Below are positions 9,579 to 17,962 of a stretch of 64,000 nucleotides of DNA, piece after piece. This DNA comes from Sphingomonas crocodyli (GTDB lineage: Bacteria; Pseudomonadota; Alphaproteobacteria; Sphingomonadales; Sphingomonadaceae). Both the position numbers and the translations under genes were made by a program. Every line of letters begins with the position of its first letter. The first letter of the stretch is position 1. The notes beneath the pieces are model-generated. The model was given only the letters and a program-made list of their open reading frames with translations. It was not told where the DNA came from and ran no database searches. The DNA is taken from contig NZ_SACN01000001.1 of the NCBI RefSeq assembly GCF_004005865.1, positions 1,302,001 to 1,366,000 on the forward strand, written 5' to 3'.

Positions 9579-10046
9579 CTATCCCTTCGGGCAGCTATAA
9601 GCGTCGACGACGGCCGGAATCGATGCGCCTGTCCCAAGCTGTTCAATCCCTGGCATTGATGCCTTGACCGAGCAAAAGCCAGCGCGACACTCGTCGTCGA
9701 ACGCAGCGACAGCGTCGTCGTTGAGCCCGACGAGATAAAAATTGAGCGGGTAGCGTGACACATCGCTAACGGTGATTATGTCGACCGTCGGTTTTGTCTG
9801 AGGCTTGAGGCGCTGGTCGCGAAATTGCGGCCAGATATCGCCCGATGCGTCTTCAGCCGCCAAATCGATCCGGGCGGTGTCCTGATCACCGAAGCCATTC
9901 CAGTCGATCGTTACCCGATAACGAGCCGCTTGCGCGGTGTCGCTGTGTCTAAGCATGCAGACCGCGACGGTTGGCTGAGGGGCAGCGGCAGCCAAAGCTG
10001 TCGGTAGAGCAAGCGTGAAGGCAATGCGCCAAAGAGCGGGTTTCAC
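9579..10046 (-). CDS. Small secreted hypothetical protein
   Basis: A protein of 155 residues starting at GTG 10046. This start is fixed by a GGAGA site 6 bases upstream and by a GTGA overlap with the stop of the preceding gene; a longer in-frame reading would overlap that gene. The N-terminus is a Sec signal peptide (KPALWRIAFTLALPTALAAAA). The mature part has five cysteines, probably giving disulfides in the periplasm, and is predicted beta-rich (YRVTIDWNGFGDQD). It is the last gene of the envelope operon 12079-9579. No family recognised. Confidence 0.6.
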   Translation of the reverse strand: MKPALWRIAFTLALPTALAAAAPQPTVAVCMLRHSDTAQAARYRVTIDWNGFGDQDTARIDLAAEDASGDIWPQFRDQRLKPQTKPTVDIITVSDVSRYPLNFYLVGLNDDAVAAFDDECRAGFCSVKASMPGIEQLGTGASIPAVVDAYSCPKG

Positions 10047-10738
10047 AAGATGTCTCCTTTCAGAGGTGCGATGCACAAATGCCATCTTAATTGACCCCGT
10101 GGGCCTGCCGGCGCATGGGCGCGAGCTATGACCCGAAACGTCCCCACGATGGGCCGGCTCTGGCACTGGTTCATATTTTTGAGGAGGCACGGCGCTTCGG
10201 TGTCGAGCAAAAGGCCCGGATCGTTTGAGGCGAAACTAATAAGGTCGCCCAGCGTCGGTACATTCCGCCCATCGCCGCTTTGTCCACTCGGCGGGTGGCC
10301 ATCATAGACGATGAGGGGGGCGGTCCGATCGTTGCGGTCGAATAGGCCGATCCATCCAATGCCTGGATTTGAGCATTGCGCGAAAGCGGGACGGACAACA
10401 ACGATAGCGACGGGGTCGATGAGATCACTACTCGGCGAGGTCGAATGCATGCCCTGCCGAAACGGCGTGGAGGGCATCGACCCGGCAAGCTTTTTCGACG
10501 TAATTGCTTCGAACTTTAATGTGGAACCGTTACGTGGCCTGCGGCTACTCGACCGATACCAAGGACACACGACGATTTGATCGCGCGCCTCGGGGCCAAG
10601 TGCGTTCATTCCTCTCAGTTTAATCGTTCTGGCATATTCTTGACACGGCCAATAGTGATCGGCTTTCGCGTTTAGATATTCGTTAATCGGCCCAAGGCGA
10701 GCGGCTGCGGCCGTGAGCGCGAGGATTATTGCCGACAT
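10043..10738 (-). CDS. Secreted hypothetical protein of envelope operon
   Basis: A 231-residue protein with a short hydrophobic N-terminus (MSAIILALTAAAARLG) that may be a signal peptide or anchor. Several cysteines lie through the sequence (WPCQEYA, VVCPWY, LCIAPL). The start overlaps the preceding two-TM gene by 13 bp and its stop overlaps the next start as GTGA, so it sits in the middle of a tightly packed operon. No recognisable domain. An extracytoplasmic location shared with its neighbours is the only inference. Confidence 0.55.
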   Translation of the reverse strand: MSAIILALTAAAARLGPINEYLNAKADHYWPCQEYARTIKLRGMNALGPEARDQIVVCPWYRSSSRRPRNGSTLKFEAITSKKLAGSMPSTPFRQGMHSTSPSSDLIDPVAIVVVRPAFAQCSNPGIGWIGLFDRNDRTAPLIVYDGHPPSGQSGDGRNVPTLGDLISFASNDPGLLLDTEAPCLLKNMNQCQSRPIVGTFRVIARAHAPAGPRGQLRWHLCIAPLKGDIL

Positions 10739-11250
10739 AGAGAAAGCTCCCTCGGAGGGCCGCCCGACATCAAAAATTCAAAGAGAAGGGGGCCATGTCG
10801 TTCGTAACGAACTGCTCCTGGAGCGCCCTGCCGGCGGACTTGGACCGCGTCGGCCGCGACATGCTCAATGTCGGCAAATAGGAAGAAGCCGTCGCTCTGC
10901 CTGATTACAAAGTGCCCAGATGATTGATCAACGCTAAATGTTCCAGCCTGATCGCAACTCAGCCCTGGCAGAGCCCAACGACCATCGAGAACCTTGGCAG
11001 CGGTCGTTAGGCGTTCACTGGTCTTAGCGATCACGTATAAAGTCAGGCCGAGTGGAATTAGAAGCAGCACGGTCATGACTAAGGGCTTGATCAGTGCGAC
11101 CCGCAGCGGAGTGCCTGTCCACCACAAACGCAGGCCATCTGCGCTCGCGGCCCACATCCGTTCGATGCCGAGAGATAGAAGGCCGAAGAGGAATAGCCCT
11201 GCAATTCCATATTTCTCAATTGAATCGACTAGGCCGACATCAAACTTCAT
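10726..11250 (-). CDS. Inner-membrane hypothetical protein with two TM helices
   Basis: A protein of 174 residues from the ATG at 11250. A longer in-frame reading from 11367 would overlap the OMP gene by over 100 bp and is not favoured. Two transmembrane helices are clear: GIAGLFLFGLLSLGI and, about 30 residues later, VMTVLLLIPLGLTLYVIA. A periplasmic or cytoplasmic C-terminal domain of about 90 residues follows, beta-rich and without a known motif. It lies 10 bases after the outer-membrane protein gene and overlaps the next gene, so an inner-membrane partner of an envelope complex is plausible. Confidence 0.55.
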   Translation of the reverse strand: MKFDVGLVDSIEKYGIAGLFLFGLLSLGIERMWAASADGLRLWWTGTPLRVALIKPLVMTVLLLIPLGLTLYVIAKTSERLTTAAKVLDGRWALPGLSCDQAGTFSVDQSSGHFVIRQSDGFFLFADIEHVAADAVQVRRQGAPGAVRYERHGPLLFEFLMSGGPPRELSLCRQ

Positions 11251-11260
11251 AGCGTCCTCG

Positions 11261-12079
11261 TCATTTCCAGCTGAAGCGTCGGGTGATCGCGACTGCGATC
11301 CCGCGATAGTCGTGGTCTCCCAGACTGCCGCGTAGCGCGAAGTTCCAGCGGTAATTGCTGTGGTCACGGCTGACCGGACGAGCCGATAGTTCCAGCGCAG
11401 TCACACCGTTGACAGTTCCCCCGTCAATCGTCTCGTGCGACACCGCTGCACGCCAGCGCCAAGGGCTACGGCCAACCTGCTGGTCCAGCCCTATGCTTGC
11501 GGCAAATGTCAGCTGGCTCTTCTGTTGCGACAGCGTTGGCCGGTTGCTGCTGGCGCTGCGGCGGTCGCTGTAATCCGTGCGGCCATAAAGCAGTAGCTGG
11601 CGGACTGGAATCGCGACCTCGCAGGCCCCAATCCGTTCGGTTCGCGACGCTAGAGTTAGGCGCCCAACAAACGCAATTCCTCCTCCGAAGATAATATTCT
11701 GCCGGCCGGACTGGAAGTCCTCATAGCCTAGGCGGGCGAGCGGAACGATGGCGAGTTCATTTGCGCCAGTAATAGGAAAAAGCTGGAGGCCTACTCCTAT
11801 GAGGGCGGCGTTGGCGCCCCCAGCGCTTTCGCGAACATGTGCAACATTGGCCTCGAGGTGGTAGCGGTTAACGCTGTCGCCTATGCAAACTGCAGAATAG
11901 CCACCGAGGCTGTAGATCGTCTGATTGGCCTGCCCGAAATCGTTGATTGCGACCGAGGGCGTGGCCTCGGCAACATGCCGGGCCTCGTCGGTGCATTCCG
12001 GGAATTGGTCCGATGCCTGCGCTTGTCGCGATAACGAACCCGCCGCGCAACCAAGTATCAATAGAAACAATACCCTCAT
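11261..12079 (-). CDS. Probable outer-membrane beta-barrel protein
   Basis: A 272-residue protein beginning at ATG 12079 after a GGGGGCG site. It has a Sec signal peptide (RVLFLLILGCAAGSLSRQAQA). The mature region shows alternating beta-strand patterns (YHLEANVAHV, LAIVPLARLGYEDF, RWNFALRGSLGDHDYRGIAVAI) with aromatic girdles, as in small outer-membrane barrels. The last residues are RFSWK, close to but not exactly the terminal aromatic signal of OMPs. It heads the four-gene operon 12079-9579. A role as surface or transport component is inferred; no family is recognised. Confidence 0.5.
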   Translation of the reverse strand: MRVLFLLILGCAAGSLSRQAQASDQFPECTDEARHVAEATPSVAINDFGQANQTIYSLGGYSAVCIGDSVNRYHLEANVAHVRESAGGANAALIGVGLQLFPITGANELAIVPLARLGYEDFQSGRQNIIFGGGIAFVGRLTLASRTERIGACEVAIPVRQLLLYGRTDYSDRRSASSNRPTLSQQKSQLTFAASIGLDQQVGRSPWRWRAAVSHETIDGGTVNGVTALELSARPVSRDHSNYRWNFALRGSLGDHDYRGIAVAITRRFSWK

Positions 12080-12392
12080 CACGCCCCCATGATGATAAGT
12101 AACCCCCATCTGTAATCCGATTTCATCGAATCACATTGCTTATCGTGAGCATAAGTCGAGCATTTGCAATGCTTGTGGATAATTTTCTTGAAAAAAATTA
12201 TTGATTCGAAATGGATGGGCCCGTGTTTCAATATCGCATTTGTGGCCAACTTCTCAATTGGTGCGCAAACGTTGTCGATAAAATCGAAGCGGTTTTGCAT
12301 TACGGCATCGTGATTTTATAATTCGACGTAAGCCGATTAAAAGCGTCCAGGGATAAGAATTTAAGTAATATATATTGATGGAAATATTTGAG
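12080..12392. other. AT-rich intergenic region, 313 bp
   Basis: This non-coding stretch is clearly richer in A and T than its surroundings (for example TAATATATATTG near 12365). It separates the PD-(D/E)XK gene from the outer-membrane protein gene, both on the minus strand, and must hold the promoter of the latter. A 73-codon minus-strand reading (12300-12079) ends one base into the OMP start, but it has no ribosome site and no domain. Confidence 0.5.
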
Positions 12393-13100
12393 CTATCCGT
12401 GCGATAATACTACAGTGGCTGCTCCACAGATCCAGTCATCGGCGCCACCGCCATCCCAGTGGTGAATATTATCCATATCAAAAATGGTACTATGCTTAAG
12501 TTCAAATCGATTTGCTATCGTGGCGGCAATTTTTTCCAGAGACTTGCCACGTTCATTAACTAGTTCGCTGCAACGTTGCGAAATGAATACTCCAAGGATG
12601 CAATATCGTATGTAGTTCTTATGTGACCGCGAGTAACGAGCGAGGATACGTGCCAATTTTTCTAGGTCGCTCTGCCAATCGCGATCCCGTTCGGCGCGTT
12701 TAATCTCGACAACGCCATAGATCTGATCCGCCTTGTTCCAGATCGCAATATCAGCGCGTTTTTGGGGACTGAGCCCCGCGTGAGGGCGTCCAAGCTTAGC
12801 GGTGCCCTCATCGATGATCGTGGCTAGCGGTTGTTCGAGCGTCAGCCACCCTAATCCAAGGCTTGCCATCTGCTCGTGTAACTCCTCGGCAGCGCGAACC
12901 TGCAGTAGATTCTCGCATCCTCGGTCGGTTGGCCATTCGCCACCCCAGCGCTCACAATCGCGTGCAGCGCGGACGATCCCATTCCGGATAGCTGCAGCTG
13001 CCTCGTCCGGGCGTAAAATGCGACGCTTCGCAACGCGTGCAGGCAAGGAGGAAAAAGAACCGTCCGCAGTTAAATTGGCTAAATCTTGTTTTGTCAGCAT
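12393..13100 (-). CDS. PD-(D/E)XK nuclease-like protein
   Basis: A 235-residue soluble protein. It has KRADIAIWNK followed 8 residues later by GVVEIKRAE, that is D...(E)xK with hydrophobic strands, the core of PD-(D/E)XK nuclease domains. The N-terminal 60 residues are helical and basic (RVAKRRILRPDEAAAAIRNG). The family is not recognised, but the architecture resembles small restriction-type or 'endonuclease-like' proteins in defence islands. It follows the small Pro/Arg-rich gene by 50 bases and may be in one transcript with it and the lipoprotein gene. Confidence 0.6.
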   Translation of the reverse strand: MLTKQDLANLTADGSFSSLPARVAKRRILRPDEAAAAIRNGIVRAARDCERWGGEWPTDRGCENLLQVRAAEELHEQMASLGLGWLTLEQPLATIIDEGTAKLGRPHAGLSPQKRADIAIWNKADQIYGVVEIKRAERDRDWQSDLEKLARILARYSRSHKNYIRYCILGVFISQRCSELVNERGKSLEKIAATIANRFELKHSTIFDMDNIHHWDGGGADDWICGAATVVLSHG

Positions 13101-13150
13101 TGCCGGTCCTTTGACGCTCGCATTGAGGCGATGGCGTAAAAGTTGAGGCG

Positions 13151-13372
13151 CTAGTCTTTAGCTTCTGGCCGTTCTGGCGGCGTATGCTCGTTACGTTCTG
13201 TAGAGGGCTGCCCTCGGCTGCGTGTTGGCCTAGGCCGGCGAGGTTTGCCGGGACGGCGTGGGGGCTCGGGAATGTGGGGGCTAGGTGGCGGATCATTCAG
13301 GTGCGCCTCCAAGGCATCCTCACCATCTGCGTTACGCCGACTAGGACGTCGCCGCGGCTTATCTTCGGTCAT
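13151..13372 (-). CDS. Small Pro/Arg-rich hypothetical protein
   Basis: A 73-residue, highly basic and proline-rich protein that is probably disordered (segments such as PPRRPGKPRRPRPTRSRG). The ATG lies 7 bases after the stop of the lipoprotein gene and has a GTGAGG ribosome site, which supports its being translated. Low-complexity composition prevents any family assignment. It might bind nucleic acid or act as a short linker-type accessory protein. Confidence 0.45.
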   Translation of the reverse strand: MTEDKPRRRPSRRNADGEDALEAHLNDPPPSPHIPEPPRRPGKPRRPRPTRSRGQPSTERNEHTPPERPEAKD

Positions 13373-13379
13373 CTCAGCC

Positions 13380-15512
13380 TCACTTGGACGTTAAGGGCGG
13401 TTGAACAAGAACGGCCACGCTGGTTTCTGCCTTCGCCTTGGAATCGGCGTCGAGTGTCGCGGTCGCCGTTAAGGTTACAGTTTGTCCGGGCATTGCATTG
13501 CGCAATGTGATCGACCGAGTGCCTGCGGTGCTGATCGTGAGGTCGCCGACGGGTGCGCCATTCTCGATCAATTCGGCATCCTTGGCCGACAATTTGATCT
13601 TTCCGTTCTCAGGCGGTTTGACCTGAACGCTGAACGATAACAGTCCGTCGGCACCGAGGCGGGCTGATCGGACAGGCGTTGAGAAGGCGAAGTCGGGAGT
13701 GGCCGCTTTAGTCGCTGTGGCAACATAGCCATTGGCAAGACTGGCGCGAAAAGCGATCGGCGCTTCCGACGTTGCTTGGGGCGCGAGTGTCAGGACCACG
13801 CTCCAGCCCTGAGGTTTTTGCCGGGGATCAGCAATCGGCTTTGCGCCACCTTTACTCGGAGCAATAGCCTCGGACTTGAATGCCGAGAGCGGAGGAAATT
13901 CGAGGTGGACCAGCCGCTGGGCTCCCGATGATTTGAGTGTAACCAAGCGAGGCGACAGCGACATCATCCCGCCATTATCGACGAGCTGAGCTCTTAACCG
14001 ACCGAGCGGTAGCTCATCTGGACCCGAATAAGGGATGTCGACGACTAGGCCTTCGGCACTTTCTTGGACAAGTGGGACCGCTCCGGATAGAAATGCCGCG
14101 CGACGAGGTTGTAACTCGAGCGGAAAGGAGGACTTCTCGACCATCCGGCGCGCAGCGAGCGCGTCGAGCATGAAATCATATTTTCCCAGTCGTTTGAGTG
14201 TATCCGGGCTCGTGCATTGTCCGTAGTTTGCCTGGAGCTCTTTCGCAGCGCCGCCGCCGTACAGATTCACATACTCAATATAGCGAAAAATTAAATCGGC
14301 GCCGTCACAGCCTTCAGGCAAAACGATGTTCGCACGTGCAACTGCGGCATCCGCGCGCTGGAAATAGCTCTTCGTATCGCTCTTAACTAGCTGGCCCTTT
14401 TTAGCGTCGCGCGCTTCATATTGAGTGTGGAAGCGATATCTTTTTGGTGAACCATTGAGTAGGGGCTCATCCAGATAGGCGACAACAGTCACATAGAAAT
14501 TGCGGCTTGTAAGCGCATAGCCTGTTCTGTCACGGCTAGCCCCGAACTTGACGTCGATACTCAGCCCGCTCGTCCCGGTGACTTGTAGTGACGGGCTATA
14601 CGAGCGGCTAAGGAATTGGGTGAGATTGTCATTGAGCCGGCTAATGCCACCTGAGATTTTGGCATTGGCGGCCAGAGCCTGGATACCAAGGCGGAGTTCG
14701 TTGATTTGTTGCAGTGCCGATGCGTCCATAGTGCCTTCAAAGGCTTCTGACGACAGGATCGGCAGCACAATTTGGGGCGCTCCTACCGTGTCGACGCCAT
14801 CGGCAAGCATCAGATGCGCATAAACGTCCCATTCCAAATCACGACGATAGGGAAGCACCCCGACGCGAAGGCGAATGATGTAGGGCTTCTTGCCGGCAAA
14901 ACCTGGAATTCCGGCAACGGCATCATTGAGAAGACCGATCTCCTGGTAGAGAGCTGCGGCGGTCGAGTAGCGAAATAGTGGTTCAGTGCCTGGCGTACGG
15001 GTTGCGCCGATCTGATCTGCAAGGGCTGTTGCGCTGCCGCTTCTTGCAGCTGGTAGATCCGCGGTTGCAGGCGGGCTGTTATCGTCGACGCTTTTGGTTG
15101 TGACCGTGCGGTCGGTTGTATCGCTGACAGTCTCGGTGACGTCGCCGGTCGTCTTCGTGGCTAGCTTGCGGACGGCCTCATCGGTGACCGCGCTGACGGG
15201 ATCGAGTTGCACACCGGCCTGGGCTGAGATGCCCAGCGATTGCAGCAAACGAAAGTCTGAAAAACTCTGCGCGCCGAGCACATTGCTAAGCGCATTGTCC
15301 GGTGTGTTCGCGAATTTAGGAGAAAGGCTATCGGCAAGCTCGGCCCACGGACGAATATAGACGACCGAAGTGGACACTGACACGCCCTCCTGCAGCGTCT
15401 TTGGCGCGGAAGGCTTTTTGACAAAAAGCGGTGTCGAAGATCCACACGCACACAGCGCGAATGGAAGGGAAAAGGCCGCAAAATTCTGCCAGATCATTCG
15501 AGATATGCGCAC
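13380..15512 (-). CDS. Large predicted lipoprotein, unknown function
   Basis: A protein of about 710 residues. The start is placed at GTG 15512 because a GGGGGTGATC site precedes it; GTG 15518 and ATG 15497 are alternatives. The N-terminus is a lipoprotein signal (FSLPFALCAC followed by GSS), so the mature protein is lipid-anchored at the Cys. The body is long and beta-rich. Its last 150 residues resemble Ig-like or adhesin-type domains rich in Thr, Val and Ala (GQTVTLTATATL). It is the first gene of a run of ten minus-strand genes. Function not recognised; a cell-surface or periplasmic scaffold is the most that can be said. Confidence 0.6.
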   Translation of the reverse strand: MRISRMIWQNFAAFSLPFALCACGSSTPLFVKKPSAPKTLQEGVSVSTSVVYIRPWAELADSLSPKFANTPDNALSNVLGAQSFSDFRLLQSLGISAQAGVQLDPVSAVTDEAVRKLATKTTGDVTETVSDTTDRTVTTKSVDDNSPPATADLPAARSGSATALADQIGATRTPGTEPLFRYSTAAALYQEIGLLNDAVAGIPGFAGKKPYIIRLRVGVLPYRRDLEWDVYAHLMLADGVDTVGAPQIVLPILSSEAFEGTMDASALQQINELRLGIQALAANAKISGGISRLNDNLTQFLSRSYSPSLQVTGTSGLSIDVKFGASRDRTGYALTSRNFYVTVVAYLDEPLLNGSPKRYRFHTQYEARDAKKGQLVKSDTKSYFQRADAAVARANIVLPEGCDGADLIFRYIEYVNLYGGGAAKELQANYGQCTSPDTLKRLGKYDFMLDALAARRMVEKSSFPLELQPRRAAFLSGAVPLVQESAEGLVVDIPYSGPDELPLGRLRAQLVDNGGMMSLSPRLVTLKSSGAQRLVHLEFPPLSAFKSEAIAPSKGGAKPIADPRQKPQGWSVVLTLAPQATSEAPIAFRASLANGYVATATKAATPDFAFSTPVRSARLGADGLLSFSVQVKPPENGKIKLSAKDAELIENGAPVGDLTISTAGTRSITLRNAMPGQTVTLTATATLDADSKAKAETSVAVLVQPPLTSK

Positions 15513-15858
15513 GATCACCCCCCGATGAACGTAGTGACAATATAAAAATGCCGTGAATGCTAACTCTTACAATGTCTTCGAGCAATGTACCATGTACAGA
15601 AGAATAAATTAGAACCGCTTTGGCTCGATGTTTGTTATCATCGAATCGACAATTTTTGAGATTTGTATGCCATCGGACGACGGGTGGTGATGATTACATC
15701 GATGAGCATTAGCTTGCCTGCCGCTCGATAAGGGGCGATGATGAGATCTTGACGACCTTCTCGGTAATTACGTGCTGCATGCCGACTTTAGGACGTTCAG
15801 GATAGCGTGCAAAATACTAGTTAGGTCAATAGATCAGCGCGTTAGCGACTTTGGGCGC
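15513..15858. other. Intergenic region between accessory island and catabolic locus
   Basis: About 345 bp without a plausible gene. It includes the likely promoter region of the lipoprotein gene (A/T-rich near 15535-15670) and the 3' flank of the racemase gene. I see no tRNA, clear hairpin or repeat that would mark an integration site. Confidence 0.5.
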
Positions 15859-16563
15859 TTAGCTTGACTCCCGCTCATTGAACCGATGAGCTAATCCGAC
15901 AGATACCATCGCATAAGCAATCATTGCGGTCGTGCGCAGCGGATTGATCACAGGCACTATGAAACCGCGGCGCTCCAATCCCTCCTTGAGCTTTTCGCTG
16001 ATGCCGAGGAAGCCGGTGCAGCCCAGCAAGATCACATCGGCTTTGTCGTTGGTGATAGCGGCTGTCGACTGCTCGATCAGTGCCTCCACCAGCCGATCAT
16101 GCTCATGGGCGATCGCGAGGACCGAGATGTCGACTGACCGCACACATGCGAGATTTTCGTATGTGCCGTGGACACGGGCGTGCTTCTCGAAGATGGGACG
16201 GACGCGGTCGGAGATGGTGACCACACCATAGCGATGTCCAAGCATGGACGCGACGTGCATGCTGGTTTCTCCCGGCCCAAGGACCGGAATTGCGACCATA
16301 TCACGTGCGGCATCAACGCCAGGATCGCCCATACAATCGACGATTACAGCATCCACACCATCTCGCTCGGCTTCGATGCAGCGCTCAACCACATAAGGTG
16401 CAGCGAGCGCCTCGTCATAGACGCTCTCGACCGATTTAGGACCAGCAGTCAGTCCCACGTGCGAGAAGGTGATCGAGGCTTCGACATCGAGCCCGATGAG
16501 CTCGTCGAGCTTTGTCGGACGAGGCGTTGTGTGAGGCGTGACGATGCGGATGTGCTTGGTCAT
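15859..16563 (-). CDS. Aspartate/glutamate/hydantoin racemase family protein
   Basis: A 234-residue enzyme of the Asp/Glu racemase superfamily, closest in look to hydantoin racemases. The two catalytic cysteines are present in VDCMGDPG (Cys77) and LGCTGFLG (Cys182). Such enzymes invert the alpha-carbon of amino acids or 5-substituted hydantoins without PLP. ATG 16563 is chosen; it lies 7 bases after the permease stop, so both are one operon. With the permease, the HyuA-like protein and the DUF917 protein in the same locus, a role in catabolism of a cyclic amide or amino-acid derivative is likely. Confidence 0.85.
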   Translation of the reverse strand: MTKHIRIVTPHTTPRPTKLDELIGLDVEASITFSHVGLTAGPKSVESVYDEALAAPYVVERCIEAERDGVDAVIVDCMGDPGVDAARDMVAIPVLGPGETSMHVASMLGHRYGVVTISDRVRPIFEKHARVHGTYENLACVRSVDISVLAIAHEHDRLVEALIEQSTAAITNDKADVILLGCTGFLGISEKLKEGLERRGFIVPVINPLRTTAMIAYAMVSVGLAHRFNERESS

Positions 16564-16570
16564 GACGATC

Positions 16571-17866
16571 TCATTTCTCGGTAGCGCGAGTGCGACCAAA
16601 GAGCGGGGAAAGATATCGAGCGAAAAGTAGGTACAGCGCAGAGCTTGCGAGAATGGAGTCCGCCGCAGGCATCCCGGAAAGTGACATCATTCCGTGCGAT
16701 GTGATGGTCGCGACACTGATCCCCAGAGCCCAAGCGCCGAAGGCGGACGCGGATATTGCGGGTTCCTCTGTCAGCCGATCTAGGTCGTAATGCTGTGATC
16801 GGATCAGGAAGAAGTCGACGACATAGATTCCGGCGATTGGGGGGATCGTGATGCTGAGCAGAAGCAGGAAGGGGATCAGCGCGTCGGTGATGCCGAGGAC
16901 CGCGAGCAAGATGCCCACCGAGCCTGCGGCAATCACAAGCATTGTGCGTGGCACATTGGGGACGATCGTCGAGAAACCGAGCGAAGCCGAATAGAGGTTG
17001 CCGGCATTGGTGGTCCACGCTTTGAAGACCAGCAGCAGCAAGGCCGGGATGCCGAGCCCTAGGGTTGTGAGGATGGTGATCAGATCTTGGCTGCCAGCGG
17101 CGAGGCTGATGACAGCCGACAATCCGAGTACGACAGGGACGCCGAGGCCGTAGGTGAGGCCCGATGCGAGAAGCGCATCGCCGGTGCTCCGGGAGAAGCG
17201 GCATAGATCGGGAAATACGCAGATGCTGGCGGCGAGGCCGCCCGCCACGGCCGAGATGCCGAGCCCCAGATCCGAGGTCTCGCCTGATATTGCGAGCAGC
17301 TGATCGAGCGGGGTCGTCTGCAGACCTCGATAAGTCGCGACGAGCAGTACGATCATCAGGAGCGGGATTGTGATGTCGGACAAGCGGCGAAGGGCCGAAA
17401 AGCCGAAGATCGTCGTCGCGATCATCATCGCGCCACCGATTACGGCGTAGATTTGCATGGGCCAGGCCGCGAACTGAAAGTCGAGCGCGATGCCCCGAAC
17501 GCCCTGAGCAAAGATCTGTGCGGTTACCCCGAACCAGCCCAGGAGCGTCACGGCGAGAATGGCATTGACCAGGCGCCCACCTAGGCGCCCAAAAGCGAAC
17601 TGGGTGATGAGGGATGTCGAAAGCCGGCTCTTGGCGGCGACCGCACCCGTCAGTGTCCCCATGATCATTAGCATGATCCCGCCAAGCGCCATTGAGGCGA
17701 GGGCGGCTTTGAGGCCTAGGGCACCGCCGACCTTGGCTCCCATCACAAAAGCGGGAAGGGCGACCACGACGCCAAGCTTGGTCAATGCCACTTGCCAACC
17801 GCTAACGGTGGCGTCGGTTGGGACGGCGGATCCCGAATATTCGCTGGACGGTGTTTTCGACGACAT
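16571..17866 (-). CDS. NCS1 family permease (purine-cytosine/hydantoin permease-like)
   Basis: A 431-residue integral membrane protein with about 12 hydrophobic helices. It has the look of the CodB-type NCS1 cytosine/purine/hydantoin transporters: FVMGAKVG in TM1, QFAFGRLGG between TM2 and TM3, and FPDLCRFSRS around residue 220. NCS1 carriers import nucleobases, allantoin or hydantoins with H+ or Na+. Immediate linkage to the racemase gene suggests that the racemase acts on the imported compound. It lies downstream of the TonB receptor, with a hairpin between them. Confidence 0.85.
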   Translation of the reverse strand: MSSKTPSSEYSGSAVPTDATVSGWQVALTKLGVVVALPAFVMGAKVGGALGLKAALASMALGGIMLMIMGTLTGAVAAKSRLSTSLITQFAFGRLGGRLVNAILAVTLLGWFGVTAQIFAQGVRGIALDFQFAAWPMQIYAVIGGAMMIATTIFGFSALRRLSDITIPLLMIVLLVATYRGLQTTPLDQLLAISGETSDLGLGISAVAGGLAASICVFPDLCRFSRSTGDALLASGLTYGLGVPVVLGLSAVISLAAGSQDLITILTTLGLGIPALLLLVFKAWTTNAGNLYSASLGFSTIVPNVPRTMLVIAAGSVGILLAVLGITDALIPFLLLLSITIPPIAGIYVVDFFLIRSQHYDLDRLTEEPAISASAFGAWALGISVATITSHGMMSLSGMPAADSILASSALYLLFARYLSPLFGRTRATEK

Positions 17867-17921
17867 CAGTCTCTCTTCACTGTTCGGCCGGTGATATCGT
17901 CTTACACAGATCGAGGGGTTC

Positions 17922-17950
17922 GGCGCGCTGCCGATGAGCAGCAGCGCGCC
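17922..17950 (-). terminator. Strong hairpin between TonB receptor and permease genes
   Basis: A perfect 10-bp stem (GGCGCGCTGC / GCAGCGCGCC) with a 9-base loop lies 13 bases past the receptor stop. The minus strand has no T-run after it. The T-run (TTTT) is on the plus side, where no gene ends. It probably damps read-through from the highly expressed receptor gene. Confidence 0.55.
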
Positions 17951-17962
17951 TTTTCCTGAGGA

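Noticed and set aside
12079..12300. 73-codon minus-strand reading whose stop overlaps the OMP start by one base
   Set aside because: No ribosome site, no domain, in an AT-rich region; treated as intergenic.
15513..15858. Possible attachment site or tRNA at the end of the accessory island
   Set aside because: No cloverleaf or direct repeat to the other island end could be found by eye.
16560..17798. 412-codon minus-strand reading in another frame of the NCS1 permease
   Set aside because: Arg/His/Asp-rich shadow of a GC-rich gene; the other frame is a clear 12-helix permease.
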